A DNA stretch of 64,000 bases from VXOI01 sp965203005. GTDB lineage: Bacteria > Chloroflexota > Dehalococcoidia > Lucifugimonadales > UBA3495. Shown piece after piece: positions 46,867 through 55,429 of the stretch. The stretch covers positions 3,100,001-3,164,000 of the forward strand of contig CBDBBS010000002.1 of NCBI GenBank assembly GCA_965203005.1, written 5' to 3'. The notes under the pieces are model-generated. The model had not been told where the DNA came from, did no database searches, and worked only from the letters and a program-made list of their open reading frames with translations. The translations under genes were made by a program, and so were the position numbers. Every line of letters starts with the position of its first letter. Positions within the stretch are counted from its first letter, which is position 1.

Positions 46867-48498
46867 ATGGCATCTTTGCAGCAAGCGACTGCAACCGGCA
46901 CGTCCCGGAACGGCAATGTCGAGGAATACGACGTACTGGTCATCGGCGCCGGTGTCACCGGCCTGTATTCCCTATACCGGTTCCGGGAACTGGGATTCAC
47001 GGTCAAGTCCTTTGAGGACGCCTCCGGGGTGGGAGGGACCTGGTACTGGAACCGCTATCCGGGGGCCCGGTTCGACTCCGAGAGCTACACCTATGGCTAC
47101 TCATTCTCGGACGAGCTGCTGGAGGAGTGGCACTGGAAGGAACTGTATTCCGGGCAGCCCGAGAACGAACGATACCTCAACTTCGTGGCTGACAAGTTCG
47201 ACCTGCGCCGCCACATCCGCTTCAACTCCCGCGTGGCCTCCTGCGTATACGACGAGGAGGCGAACCGCTGGGAACTGACCATGGAGGACGGCCACAAGGC
47301 GCGGGGCCAGTTCGTGATCACCGCGGTGGGGCTCCTGTCGGCCCACTACGTGCCGGACTTCGAGGGCATCCACGACTTCAAGGGCCCATGGTGCCACACG
47401 GGCCGCTGGCCCAAGGAGGGCATGGACCTGGCCGGCAAGCGCGTCGGCGTGGTTGGCACCGGAGCGACCGCTGTGCAGCTCATCACGGAAATTGCCAAGG
47501 AGGTCGGCCATCTGACCGTCTTCCAGCGCACCGCCAACTACTGCGCCCCGCTGCGCAACCGCCCCATATCCGAGGAAGAGCAGGACGAGATCAGGAAACG
47601 CTATCCGGAAATCTTCGAGAAGTGCCAGGAGACCGCAGGCTCCTTCATGCACGAGTTCGACACCCGGTCTGCATTCAGCGTGTCGGACGAGGAACGCGTG
47701 CAGCAGTACGAGCGGCTCTGGGACGAGCCTGGCTTTGCCAAGTGGCTCAGCAACTTCTACGACGTGATGATGCCCGGACCGGCCAACGAGGACTACGCCG
47801 AATTCTTCCGCAACAAGATCCGCGAACGGGTCAAGGACCCCGTGGTGGCCGAGATGCTGGTGCCCAAGGACCACATGTTCGGCTCCAAGCGCCTGCCCTG
47901 CGAGAGCGGGTACTACGAGGTCTACAACCAGGACAACGTGCTGCTTGTGGACGTCAAGAAGGTTCCCATACAGCGAATCACACCCACCGGCATCCAGACC
48001 GCCGACGCCCATTACGATTTCGACGTCATCATCTACGCCACCGGCTATGACGCGGTTACGGGCTCGCTGAGCCGAATGCACATCGTTGGTGAAAACGGAC
48101 TGACGCTGAAGGAAAAATTTGCCGCCGGCCCCCGCACTTTCATGGGGATCCAGAGTGTCGGATTCCCCAATATGTTCACCGTCAACGCAGCCTCAGTGGG
48201 TAACTTTGTGCGAGCGGCCGAACCGCTGGTGGAGTGGATCAGCGAATGCATATCCTACGTGCGCGACCACGGCTACCAGCGCATTCAGCCGACCCAGCAG
48301 TCAGAGGACGAGTGGACTCAGCACATGATCGAGGGTGGCGAGAAGATTCTTCGCACCCAGGCTGACAACTGGTTCGTAGGAGCGAACATCCCAGGCAAGG
48401 CCCGCTTCCTTCTGACGGCGCCGGACACGGCCCCGGTGATGCGGGCCAAGCGTGCTGAGGTGGCTGGCAGCGGCTACAAGGGCTTCAGCCTGGAATAG
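46867..48498 (+). CDS. Flavin-containing monooxygenase, Baeyer-Villiger type
   Basis: 543 residues from ATG 46867 (GGAGGG about 6 nt upstream). FAD-binding GxGxxG (VIGAGVTGLYSLYRF, about residue 25), NADP-binding Rossmann motif (VGVVGTGATAVQLI, about 195), and between them FKGPWCHTGRWP, which fits the Baeyer-Villiger fingerprint FxGxxxHxxxWP. The early GGTWYWNRYPGARFDSESYT is also typical of the class. These class B flavoproteins use NADPH and O2 to turn ketones into esters or lactones. Soluble, no signal peptide. Probably co-transcribed with the upstream group-D flavoprotein. Substrate unknown; expanded sets of such enzymes are reported for SAR202-like Chloroflexota. Confidence 0.94.
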   Translation: MASLQQATATGTSRNGNVEEYDVLVIGAGVTGLYSLYRFRELGFTVKSFEDASGVGGTWYWNRYPGARFDSESYTYGYSFSDELLEEWHWKELYSGQPENERYLNFVADKFDLRRHIRFNSRVASCVYDEEANRWELTMEDGHKARGQFVITAVGLLSAHYVPDFEGIHDFKGPWCHTGRWPKEGMDLAGKRVGVVGTGATAVQLITEIAKEVGHLTVFQRTANYCAPLRNRPISEEEQDEIRKRYPEIFEKCQETAGSFMHEFDTRSAFSVSDEERVQQYERLWDEPGFAKWLSNFYDVMMPGPANEDYAEFFRNKIRERVKDPVVAEMLVPKDHMFGSKRLPCESGYYEVYNQDNVLLVDVKKVPIQRITPTGIQTADAHYDFDVIIYATGYDAVTGSLSRMHIVGENGLTLKEKFAAGPRTFMGIQSVGFPNMFTVNAASVGNFVRAAEPLVEWISECISYVRDHGYQRIQPTQQSEDEWTQHMIEGGEKILRTQADNWFVGANIPGKARFLLTAPDTAPVMRAKRAEVAGSGYKGFSLE

Positions 48499-48534
48499 GC
48501 CACTAAGGCTGGACAGACCTCGCGGGTAACGTTT

Positions 48535-48560
48535 GAGGGGCGGAATTCATCCCGCCCCTC
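48535..48560 (+). terminator. Hairpin after the monooxygenase
   Basis: GAGGGGCGG (48535-48543), an 8-nt loop and CCGCCCCTC (48552-48560) form a perfect 9-bp stem about 36 nt after the stop. The T-run is poor (CGTTGTCG), so termination may be partial. Confidence 0.6.
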
Positions 48561-48588
48561 CGTTGTCGTCCAGGAAGAAAACGCTGGA

Positions 48589-49107
48589 CTACTCTTCCGA
48601 ATCTCCATTCAAGGAGATTCCCTTTTCCCTGGCTACGCGAGCGATCAATTCCTCAAGATCAGGGTTTCCCTGGGCTCGGCCAACCTCGAGAATCGCCGTC
48701 AATGCCTCTGAACGCCCCTCGTCACGTCCTTCAGCACGGCCCTCAGCACGGCCCTCGGCGCGTCCCTCGGCACGGCCCTCGGCCTGCGCCTGAGCTCGCC
48801 ACTTCTCTCGCCATTTTCTTCGCTCATCCAAGGCCCAGAACACCACTCTGACACCTCGCTCTGCTAAAACTGCAACTGCCGCGTACACAACGGCTCCCAA
48901 GTCTACAAGGGAAGCCCACGAACCTAAGCCCTCGCGCGTCCCCCAGAGTTCGGGAGCAGAGACATAACCCAGCATAATTGTAACAATGATTATGCCGAAT
49001 GGCGCCGCAATCGCGTGCCGGCGCAGCCAACGCCTCTCTTCACTATCCCACCATTGCGTCATCACCTCTATCCTATCATGTTCCCATTGCTCCCGTGGTT
49101 TTGGCAC
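48589..49107 (-). CDS. Hypothetical membrane protein with AEGR repeats
   Basis: 172 residues from GTG 49107, or 157 from ATG 49062 (AGAGG just upstream); I cannot decide between them. Sequence shows a charged start (TQWWDSEERRWLRRH), two hydrophobic spans (GIIIVTIMLGYV and WASLVDLGAVVYAAVAVL), then a long charged helix with four exact AEGR repeats in a row (RAEGRAEGRAEGRAEGR) and a C-terminal globular tail (LEELIARVAREKGISLN). The repeat is encoded by GC-rich 12-nt units at about 48,730-48,789. Family not recognised; AEGR/EGxxEG coiled segments are common in small bacterial proteins of unknown role and may expand by slippage. Confidence 0.75.
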   Translation of the reverse strand: MPKPREQWEHDRIEVMTQWWDSEERRWLRRHAIAAPFGIIIVTIMLGYVSAPELWGTREGLGSWASLVDLGAVVYAAVAVLAERGVRVVFWALDERRKWREKWRAQAQAEGRAEGRAEGRAEGRAEGRDEGRSEALTAILEVGRAQGNPDLEELIARVAREKGISLNGDSEE

Positions 49108-49260
49108 TCTTGGTCAACATCACTCAATCAGTATGCCTCCTGGGGAAAGCGGATATAAAATGGCCGGAACCTGATCTCCGGCCTGACACGTAGTAGCACC
49201 TCATTCCACATCTGAATTGACAGCCAATAACTGCCTGTTAAAGAAACTGCTGATCCCAGA
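49108..49260. promoter_or_regulatory. Divergent gap upstream of the MFS gene
   Basis: AT-richer than its surroundings; expected to hold promoters of both neighbours. No consensus pair that I would defend. Confidence 0.3.
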
Positions 49261-50607
49261 ATGTTGACCCGCCTGCTTTCCATACTTGACCTGGGCGAGC
49301 GCATTGCTCCCAGGACTCCTTTCTTTTATGGGTGGGTGATCCTGTTCACCGCCGGCAGCACGCAGGTGGTACGCAATGCTACCGCAAGCCTCACCATCGC
49401 CGTTTTCATTTTCCCGCTGTCTGAGGAACTGGGCTGGAGCCGCACCTTGATCGCCGGGGCTGCCAGCTTTGGCGGGCTGGCCGCCTCGGCGGTGTCGCCG
49501 GGGGTTGGGTGGCTGGTCGACCGCTACGGCGCCCGGCTGGTGCTGACGGCGAGCATTTTCATTCTTGGCCTGTCCAGCATTTCCCTCGCTTGGGCCACCG
49601 TCCCTGTTGCCTTCTACCTGGCCTACGGTGTCGGGCGTGTGATCTTTTCCAGCCCGATACAGATCGGCTCGTCGGTGGTGGTGTCTCGCTGGTTCGTGAG
49701 GATGCGTGGGCGCGCTTCTGGAATACTGTTCGGCTCTTACTCGGTGGGGCTGGTGCTCTTCCCGCTCATCGCCTCGGTGATCATCGGCGCCAGCGGGTGG
49801 CGCGAGGCGTGGATCGTGCTGGGAATCCTGGTGTGGGGCATCGCGCTCCTGCCTACCGCATTGCTGATCGTCCAGCAGCCTGAGGATGTGGGGTTGAGAC
49901 CCGACGGCGATTCTCCGGCTGAAACCGGGGAGGGGAGCGTGTCCGGCGGCGTTGCCTTCGGCCCGGCCTCCACTCCCGCAGCGGAGGAGCCGGTCTGGAC
50001 ACTCCGGGAGGCCATGCGGACACCGGCGCTATGGATGTTCGCCACTGCCACCGGCATGGTTTTTCTGGTGCAGGCCGGCGTGAACACCCACCTGGCAGCC
50101 TACCTGAGAGACCAGGGGCTCAATGCTGCGTTCGCCGGTTTCGGCATCAGCCTCAACGCCGCCTTCCTGGGCTTGGGCAGCATCGCCTGGGGGTGGGCCA
50201 CCGAGCGTTTCCCGGCCCGCTACGTTCTTGCGGCTGTGGCCGTAACCGTGGGGGTTTCGTCAGCTCTCTTCGTCATTGCCGATTCCAGGATCGAGATTCT
50301 GGTTTACGCAGTATTGTTCGGGTTCGGCGTGGGTGGCCTGCTGTCAGTCCCGCCAGTGGGCTATGCCGACTACTACGGTCGCCGGTCGCTGGGGGTGATC
50401 CGGGGAGTAACGGAGCCTCTCACAAGCTTCGGGCAGGCCATCGGCGCGGTGGTGTCAGGACTGATCTACGACTTTACGGACAGCTACCAGCTGGCGTTCG
50501 CTGCTTTTGCCGTCATGGGCGGGCTGGCCACGGTGCTGGTGCTGTTCGCCCGCCCGCCAAGGCGTCCTGCGCCACCACGCGAAGCGAACACTGCGGGCCA
50601 GGCGTAG
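49261..50607 (+). CDS. MFS transporter (OFA/monocarboxylate-like)
   Basis: 448 residues from ATG 49261; no strong ribosome binding site. Twelve hydrophobic segments in two halves with a charged central loop (about 215-250). The start FFYGWVILFTAGSTQVVRNA, and the A-motif-like GWLVDRYGARLVLTA, are typical of the OFA/monocarboxylate branch of the major facilitator superfamily. Likely moves a small organic acid or related solute with protons. It lies alone between the AEGR protein and the peptide ABC operon. Confidence 0.9.
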   Translation: MLTRLLSILDLGERIAPRTPFFYGWVILFTAGSTQVVRNATASLTIAVFIFPLSEELGWSRTLIAGAASFGGLAASAVSPGVGWLVDRYGARLVLTASIFILGLSSISLAWATVPVAFYLAYGVGRVIFSSPIQIGSSVVVSRWFVRMRGRASGILFGSYSVGLVLFPLIASVIIGASGWREAWIVLGILVWGIALLPTALLIVQQPEDVGLRPDGDSPAETGEGSVSGGVAFGPASTPAAEEPVWTLREAMRTPALWMFATATGMVFLVQAGVNTHLAAYLRDQGLNAAFAGFGISLNAAFLGLGSIAWGWATERFPARYVLAAVAVTVGVSSALFVIADSRIEILVYAVLFGFGVGGLLSVPPVGYADYYGRRSLGVIRGVTEPLTSFGQAIGAVVSGLIYDFTDSYQLAFAAFAVMGGLATVLVLFARPPRRPAPPREANTAGQA

Positions 50608-50774
50608 CCGCCTGAGCCTTAGATGGCAAGCCCCAGGCAGCGGCAACACTGGCGCATCCGGCAGAGGTTGGCGCGGTCTCCGCTCCAGGCTCGATAAACG
50701 CCCGAAATTCCAGCGAATACGGAATTACGGTGCCTCCCAGCCTGGAGGAGACGACCAATAAGGTGTGTGACGAG

Positions 50775-50810
50775 TTCCCTCTCCCTCTGGGAGAGGGTTA
50801 GGGTGAGGGC
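50775..50810 (-). repeat. 36-bp palindromic repeat, copy 1
   Basis: Reverse complement of the copies at 58143-58178 and 59429-59464; all three are identical over 36 nt. The core CCCTCTCCCTCTGGGAGAGG forms a hairpin. The rest of the 50,608-51,174 gap holds only the promoter candidate at 50,995. Confidence 0.85.
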
Positions 50811-50994
50811 GTACCCTGTACTAACAGAAACACTGGCCCCTCGTGGGTCCCGCATACCGGACAGCGAAGTGGATATGTCACACACTCTCCAAAGGCATAA
50901 CATCGCCTGCCCTAGTGTTGCAGGTGCAGTGGCAGCCCTGTCATGCCTGCCCGCAGCGGTCCAAAAAGGCCAGGAATTCGGCCCCGTGACCGTC

Positions 50995-51023
50995 TTGACG
51001 ATGGGCTGTCTTTAGTCTACGAT
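50995..51023 (+). promoter_or_regulatory. Candidate sigma-70 promoter of the peptide ABC operon
   Basis: TTGACG (50995-51000), a 17-nt spacer and TACGAT (51018-51023), about 150 nt upstream of the binding-protein start. Best consensus-like pair I found in the window. Confidence 0.55.
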
Positions 51024-51174
51024 TTTGCGGCTAACAATGAGGTCTCAATACGGGTAGAATGGGCTGTTGCCCTTCGCCGGACAAGAGAGGTCCGGTTCAT
51101 CGGTTTCAAAATGGCGTGAGATTCCCGTTGTCTCAGGGCCAGAATACATTACCGATTCGTATCGGAGGAGGGAT

Positions 51175-53040
51175 ATGGCGATACACCGATTTTTCAGTCT
51201 GAAAGCCCTGTTGCCGCTGGCGCTGATCCTGGCGCTGGCCGTTATCGTGGCTTGCGGCGAAGCAGAGGAGGCGACGGAGGAAGCTCCCGCTGCGACAACG
51301 TCGGCGCCGGCGCCCACTGCCGCGCCACAGGCCCAGGCCACGACAGCCCCACCGACGGCGGCTGCGCCAGCCGACACACCCGTCCCAGGCGCTACCACCC
51401 GCCCGACCAACACCCCGGCGCCGACTGCGACGGCGGTGGTTGCCAGGCCAACCCCGACACCGGCCACCACCGGCACCTACGGCGGCACCGTGAATATGTC
51501 GGCCTATGCTGACAGCCGCGACTGGGACCCCAAGGGATCATCGTCGCTGTCCAGCATCCAGGCCGTCAGCCAGCTCTACAACCAGATCGTGCAGTACGAC
51601 ACCGTGGACACCAGCGCCATCGTCTGCGACCTGTGCGAGAGTTGGGAGGTCACTGACGGCGGGACTACGTTCACTTTCAAGATCCGCGACGACGTCCAGT
51701 GGCTGGACGGCATGCCCCTGACGGCAGCGGACGTTCACAACTCCATGCTGCGCTATGGGGACCTGGAATCGAAGATGGGCCGCTCCGGTCTCTGGCGTGG
51801 ATACACCCTGGAGGCCAGCAACGGCGGCGTAAACCTGATCGACGACAGCACCGTGGAATTCAACCTCAAGTTCGCCTCGGGCGCCTTCATCAAGTTCCTC
51901 GCTGTCGACTACGTGAAGGTCCTGCCCAAGCACCTGCTGGACCAGGGCATTGACCTGAACTTGGCAGAGAATGTCATTGATCACCAGTCCGGTTCGGGCC
52001 CCTTCGTGCTGGATGAGTACCAGCGCGGCAGCTTCTACAAGGTGTCCAAGAACCCCAATTACTTCAAGGAAGGACGCCCCTTCTTCGACGGCATCGACCA
52101 CACCATCATCGTCGATACCAGTGTGCTAATCGGCCAGATCAAGGGCGGCCAGATTGACATGTCCAACGGCGGTTTCACCAACTTGACACCGACTCAGGTA
52201 TTCGATTTGGAGCGGGACACCGACGGCAAGTATCGAGCCTTCGCGGTGCAGCCCACGGCTGACTGGGGCCTGATGCTGAACGTCAAGAAGGCTCCGTTCA
52301 ACGATCCCCGTGTCCGACAGGCCATCCAGTTGGCCATCGACTACCAGGAGTGGAACGACCTGGTCTTCGACAACACCTCCGGCGTGGGATGCCCGCTGAT
52401 GGGCTTGGCCCACACCTTCGAGGAATGCGCTGCCTGGCCCGGCCTGCGTCCCAAGGATACCCCCGAGGGAGAGGCTGACATAGCAATGGCCAAGCAGCTC
52501 ATGGCTGATGCCGGCTTAGCCGACGGCTTTGAGACCCGCATGGATGTGCGGCAGGTGGGCACCTATCCCGACCAGTGCAACGTGGTCAAGGACCAGTTGG
52601 AAGAGGCCCTGAACATCCGGGTTACCGAATTCCAGGTTTATCCCAGCGCCGCCGGTTACGATCTGTTCGCAACCTCACGGCCCGCTGACCAAGTGGGAGA
52701 CTGGGAACTGGCCTGCCAGGGTGAAGGCCAGGTGGTGCTGGACGTGGACGGCATTATGGGCGGCGTGTACCTGAAGGGCGCCACCCGCAATTACACCGAC
52801 TGGGAAAACGAACAGGTGAATGCCTGGCACGAACAGCAGAAGCAGGAGACCGACCCGGAGAGGCGCCGGGAAATCACCAAGGAACTGGAAACCTTCCTGT
52901 TCTCGCAAGAGGACAACCACTGGATCACTCTCGGTTGGGGCGTACTGCAGTGGGTGATCGGCGAGCAGATCAAGAACTTCCACGCTCCACAGACCGTGCA
53001 AACGCACTTCAAGCACGAGGACCTCTGGCTGGAACGCTAG
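51175..53040 (+). CDS. ABC transporter solute-binding lipoprotein, family 5 (peptide/solute type)
   Basis: ATG 51175 is chosen because GGAGGAGG lies just upstream and it opens a lipoprotein signal (MAIHRFFSLKALLPLALILA ... VIVACG); the frame is open further upstream without signals. 621 residues. After the lipid-attached Cys a Pro/Thr/Ala-rich linker of about 75 residues precedes the SBP_bac_5 domain, with TFTFKIRDDVQWLDGMPLTA, the family hallmark, and VDYVKVLPKHLLDQ. Family 5 proteins bind oligopeptides, nickel or sugars at the outer membrane face and deliver them to the permease pair. Two permease genes follow. No ATPase genes are adjacent, so they must be elsewhere. Confidence 0.94.
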   Translation: MAIHRFFSLKALLPLALILALAVIVACGEAEEATEEAPAATTSAPAPTAAPQAQATTAPPTAAAPADTPVPGATTRPTNTPAPTATAVVARPTPTPATTGTYGGTVNMSAYADSRDWDPKGSSSLSSIQAVSQLYNQIVQYDTVDTSAIVCDLCESWEVTDGGTTFTFKIRDDVQWLDGMPLTAADVHNSMLRYGDLESKMGRSGLWRGYTLEASNGGVNLIDDSTVEFNLKFASGAFIKFLAVDYVKVLPKHLLDQGIDLNLAENVIDHQSGSGPFVLDEYQRGSFYKVSKNPNYFKEGRPFFDGIDHTIIVDTSVLIGQIKGGQIDMSNGGFTNLTPTQVFDLERDTDGKYRAFAVQPTADWGLMLNVKKAPFNDPRVRQAIQLAIDYQEWNDLVFDNTSGVGCPLMGLAHTFEECAAWPGLRPKDTPEGEADIAMAKQLMADAGLADGFETRMDVRQVGTYPDQCNVVKDQLEEALNIRVTEFQVYPSAAGYDLFATSRPADQVGDWELACQGEGQVVLDVDGIMGGVYLKGATRNYTDWENEQVNAWHEQQKQETDPERRREITKELETFLFSQEDNHWITLGWGVLQWVIGEQIKNFHAPQTVQTHFKHEDLWLER

Positions 53041-53053
53041 ACCGGCAACAGAT

Positions 53054-53083
53054 CGCGGGGGCGGGTATTGAATCCGCCCCCGT
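53054..53083 (+). terminator. Hairpin between binding protein and permease genes
   Basis: CGGGGGCGGG, an 8-9 nt loop and CCGCCCCCG form a strong stem 15 nt after the stop. With no T-run it is more likely an mRNA processing or partial-attenuation hairpin that lets the binding protein be made in excess over the permeases. Confidence 0.55.
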
Positions 53084-53144
53084 GTGCCCTTCGTATAGGC
53101 TGCTACGGCAGCCTTGCCCATTCGGCCCTTATGGGACTGGGTAG

Positions 53145-54095
53145 ATGAGACAGTACATAATCAAGCGAATCGGGCTCTTCATCCCGACGATAATTCTCAT
53201 CACCATAATCGTGTTTGTGGTGATGCGTCTTATCCCGGGCGACGTGTGCGTTGCCATACTCAGTGACGGCGAGGCCACGTTCACGCAGGAAGAGCTCATC
53301 GACTGCCGCATTGAACTCGACCTGAACAAGCCGATGGTCAACCAGTACTTGGACTGGATTGGCGGCGTGTTGCAGGGAGATTTCGGGAATTCCTACTGGT
53401 TCAAGGCCCCGGTGATGGAGGAGCTGGCCGACCGGATTCCGGTTACCGTCGAGCTGACCATCATGGCCATGCTCATCTCGGTGGTCGTGGCCGTGCCCCT
53501 GGGGATTGTGTCGGCGCTGCGCCCGGAAAGCCCGATGGACTATGCGGCGCGTGTTTTCACCATGACCGGCATCGCCATGCCCACCTTCCTGATTGCCATC
53601 CTGCTGCTGCTGCTGCTGGTGCACGTGGGGGGGCTGGCGCCACTGAACTACGCGCACCTGTGGGATGACCCGCTCACCAACCTGCACCAGATGATCTGGC
53701 CGGCGCTGGCCCTGGGCTTCTACGAAATGGGATTCGTGGCCCGCGTGACCCGGTCCGCGATGATGGAAATCATCCGCGAGGACTACATGCGCACCGCCAG
53801 GTCCAAGGGCCTGAGCGAGAACACGGTGGTCTACGGCCACGGCCTGAAGAACGCCCTCCTGCCGGTTCTCACCACCTCCGGCTGGATTTTCGCCCGCCTG
53901 TTCGGCGGAACGGTGATTATCGAGACCATTTTCCTGGTTCCCGGCATGGGCCGGATTCTCATTGAGTCCATCTTCCAGCGGGACTACACGATGATCCAGG
54001 CAGTGATTGTCATCGCCGCCTTGTTCATTGTGACCATCAATCTCTTGGTGGATCTGCTGTACGGCTGGCTGGACCCCCGCATCCGGTACGCTTAA
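53145..54095 (+). CDS. ABC transporter permease, DppB/OppB-like
   Basis: 316 residues from ATG 53145. The start MRQYIIKRIGLFIPTIILIT is the usual first membrane helix, then PMVNQYLDWIGGVLQGDFGN typical of the family, several more spans and the EAA loop near SKGLSENTVVYGHGLKNALL. It forms the transmembrane channel with the next gene product. Gap to the next gene is 50 nt; same operon as the family 5 binding protein. Confidence 0.94.
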   Translation: MRQYIIKRIGLFIPTIILITIIVFVVMRLIPGDVCVAILSDGEATFTQEELIDCRIELDLNKPMVNQYLDWIGGVLQGDFGNSYWFKAPVMEELADRIPVTVELTIMAMLISVVVAVPLGIVSALRPESPMDYAARVFTMTGIAMPTFLIAILLLLLLVHVGGLAPLNYAHLWDDPLTNLHQMIWPALALGFYEMGFVARVTRSAMMEIIREDYMRTARSKGLSENTVVYGHGLKNALLPVLTTSGWIFARLFGGTVIIETIFLVPGMGRILIESIFQRDYTMIQAVIVIAALFIVTINLLVDLLYGWLDPRIRYA

Positions 54096-54145
54096 AGAGG
54101 GGTTTCCAACGCAAGGACGCAACGCCGCAAAGAAGGGATTAGGTT

Positions 54146-55249
54146 ATGGCCGTGTTTCGCACGGATGAAGTCCAGAATGCAGATTTGGAAATCGCATCCC
54201 TGGAACAGGCGAGTTCCGTATCAGGAAATTTTCTTGCATTTTTCTCTGCTACGGTTGCCGTCTTTATGGTCAGCTATGTCATCAGCCACTTTGGCACGGT
54301 ATCGTGGCTGGACTTGGTCATTGGCTTTGTGGCAGCGATCAGCTTCCCGCTAATGCTGGCTATGGCCGTTATCCTGAAGCCGATCCGCTCGGCAATCGTC
54401 AGATTCTCGAGACGCAAGCCGCTGGCCGCAGTGGGCGCCATAATCATCATCCTGGCGGTGACCACCGACGTCTATGCAGATCTCCTCGCGCCCCACGATC
54501 CCGAGGGAGTGGGCGTCGCCAAGTGCGAGTCCGGTGGCGAGATCAGCAGGAAGTTCTGCGGGCCGGGGGCCGAGGGCGCCCCACTAGGCACGGACAACAT
54601 CGGCCGCGACATCCTCAGCCGCCTGATTCACGGCGCGCGCATCTCCATGTACGTAGGGCTGATGACCGTCCTCATTGGAATCACCATCGGCACGGTCATC
54701 GGAATCGGCAGCGCCTACACCGGGGGGATCTCCGATATAGTGGTGCAAAGGCTTGTGGACGCCTTGATGGGGTTCCCGCCGATTATCCTGGCCCTGGGGC
54801 TAATGGCGGCCTTGGGCGCATCCATAAACAACGTGGTGATAGCGCTGGTGGTCATCCTGGTGCCCGGCGCAACCCGCGTCATCCGTTCCGAGGCCCTGCG
54901 CATCAAGGAGCTGGACTACATCCTTGCGTCTCGCGCCATCGGCGCCAACCCATTCCGAGTGATGCTGCGGCATATAATGCCCAACGTGGCGGCGACCTAC
55001 ATTGTGCTGATGACCATCACCCTGGGATTCGCCATCGTGGTGGAGGCTTCCCTGAGCTTTCTGGGCGTAGGCGTGCCTGAAGGCACCCCCACCTGGGGTG
55101 GCATGCTCAACATTGGGCGTAAGTACATGGAACAGCAGAGCTGGCTGGTCGTCTTCCCGGGCGTGGCAATCGCTCTGGTCGTGTTCGCCGTGAACTTCCT
55201 GGGCGACGGGCTGCGCGACGTGCTGGACCCGAGGCTCAGAGGACGATAG
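54146..55249 (+). CDS. ABC transporter permease, DppC/OppC-like
   Basis: 367 residues from ATG 54146 (AAGGGATTAGG upstream). An unusually long N-terminal part carries two extra hydrophobic segments (about 25-75) before the common core, which starts near RKPLAAVGAIIIILAVTTDV. GTDNIGRDILSRLIHGARIS is the diagnostic motif and ASRAIGANPFRVMLRHIMPN the EAA loop that contacts the ATPase. Partner of the preceding permease. Ends the operon; a strong hairpin follows. Confidence 0.94.
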   Translation: MAVFRTDEVQNADLEIASLEQASSVSGNFLAFFSATVAVFMVSYVISHFGTVSWLDLVIGFVAAISFPLMLAMAVILKPIRSAIVRFSRRKPLAAVGAIIIILAVTTDVYADLLAPHDPEGVGVAKCESGGEISRKFCGPGAEGAPLGTDNIGRDILSRLIHGARISMYVGLMTVLIGITIGTVIGIGSAYTGGISDIVVQRLVDALMGFPPIILALGLMAALGASINNVVIALVVILVPGATRVIRSEALRIKELDYILASRAIGANPFRVMLRHIMPNVAATYIVLMTITLGFAIVVEASLSFLGVGVPEGTPTWGGMLNIGRKYMEQQSWLVVFPGVAIALVVFAVNFLGDGLRDVLDPRLRGR

Positions 55250-55276
55250 CCACACCGCCTGCCGTTAAACGCTTTC

Positions 55277-55300
55277 AGGGGGCGCAGGATTGCGCCCCCT
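55277..55300 (+). terminator. Hairpin after the peptide ABC operon
   Basis: AGGGGGCGCA-GGAT-TGCGCCCCCT: a perfect stem with a 4-nt loop, followed by CTGTTGTTCT. Likely terminator of the operon. Confidence 0.7.
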
Positions 55301-55429
55301 CTGTTGTTCTCCGGTGCCATTGGTCAGAAACGCAAGACTATCCGTTGCCTGTTATGTGGCGAAGGAATACGTCACAGGGTTATACTCTTGGGCGAACGGC
55401 TACCGGTATCCGGGGCTTTAGTCAAATTT

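Noticed and set aside
50608..50760. Small ORFs on both strands downstream of the MFS gene
   Set aside because: No ribosome binding sites, low-complexity composition, and overlap with the MFS end; treated as intergenic.
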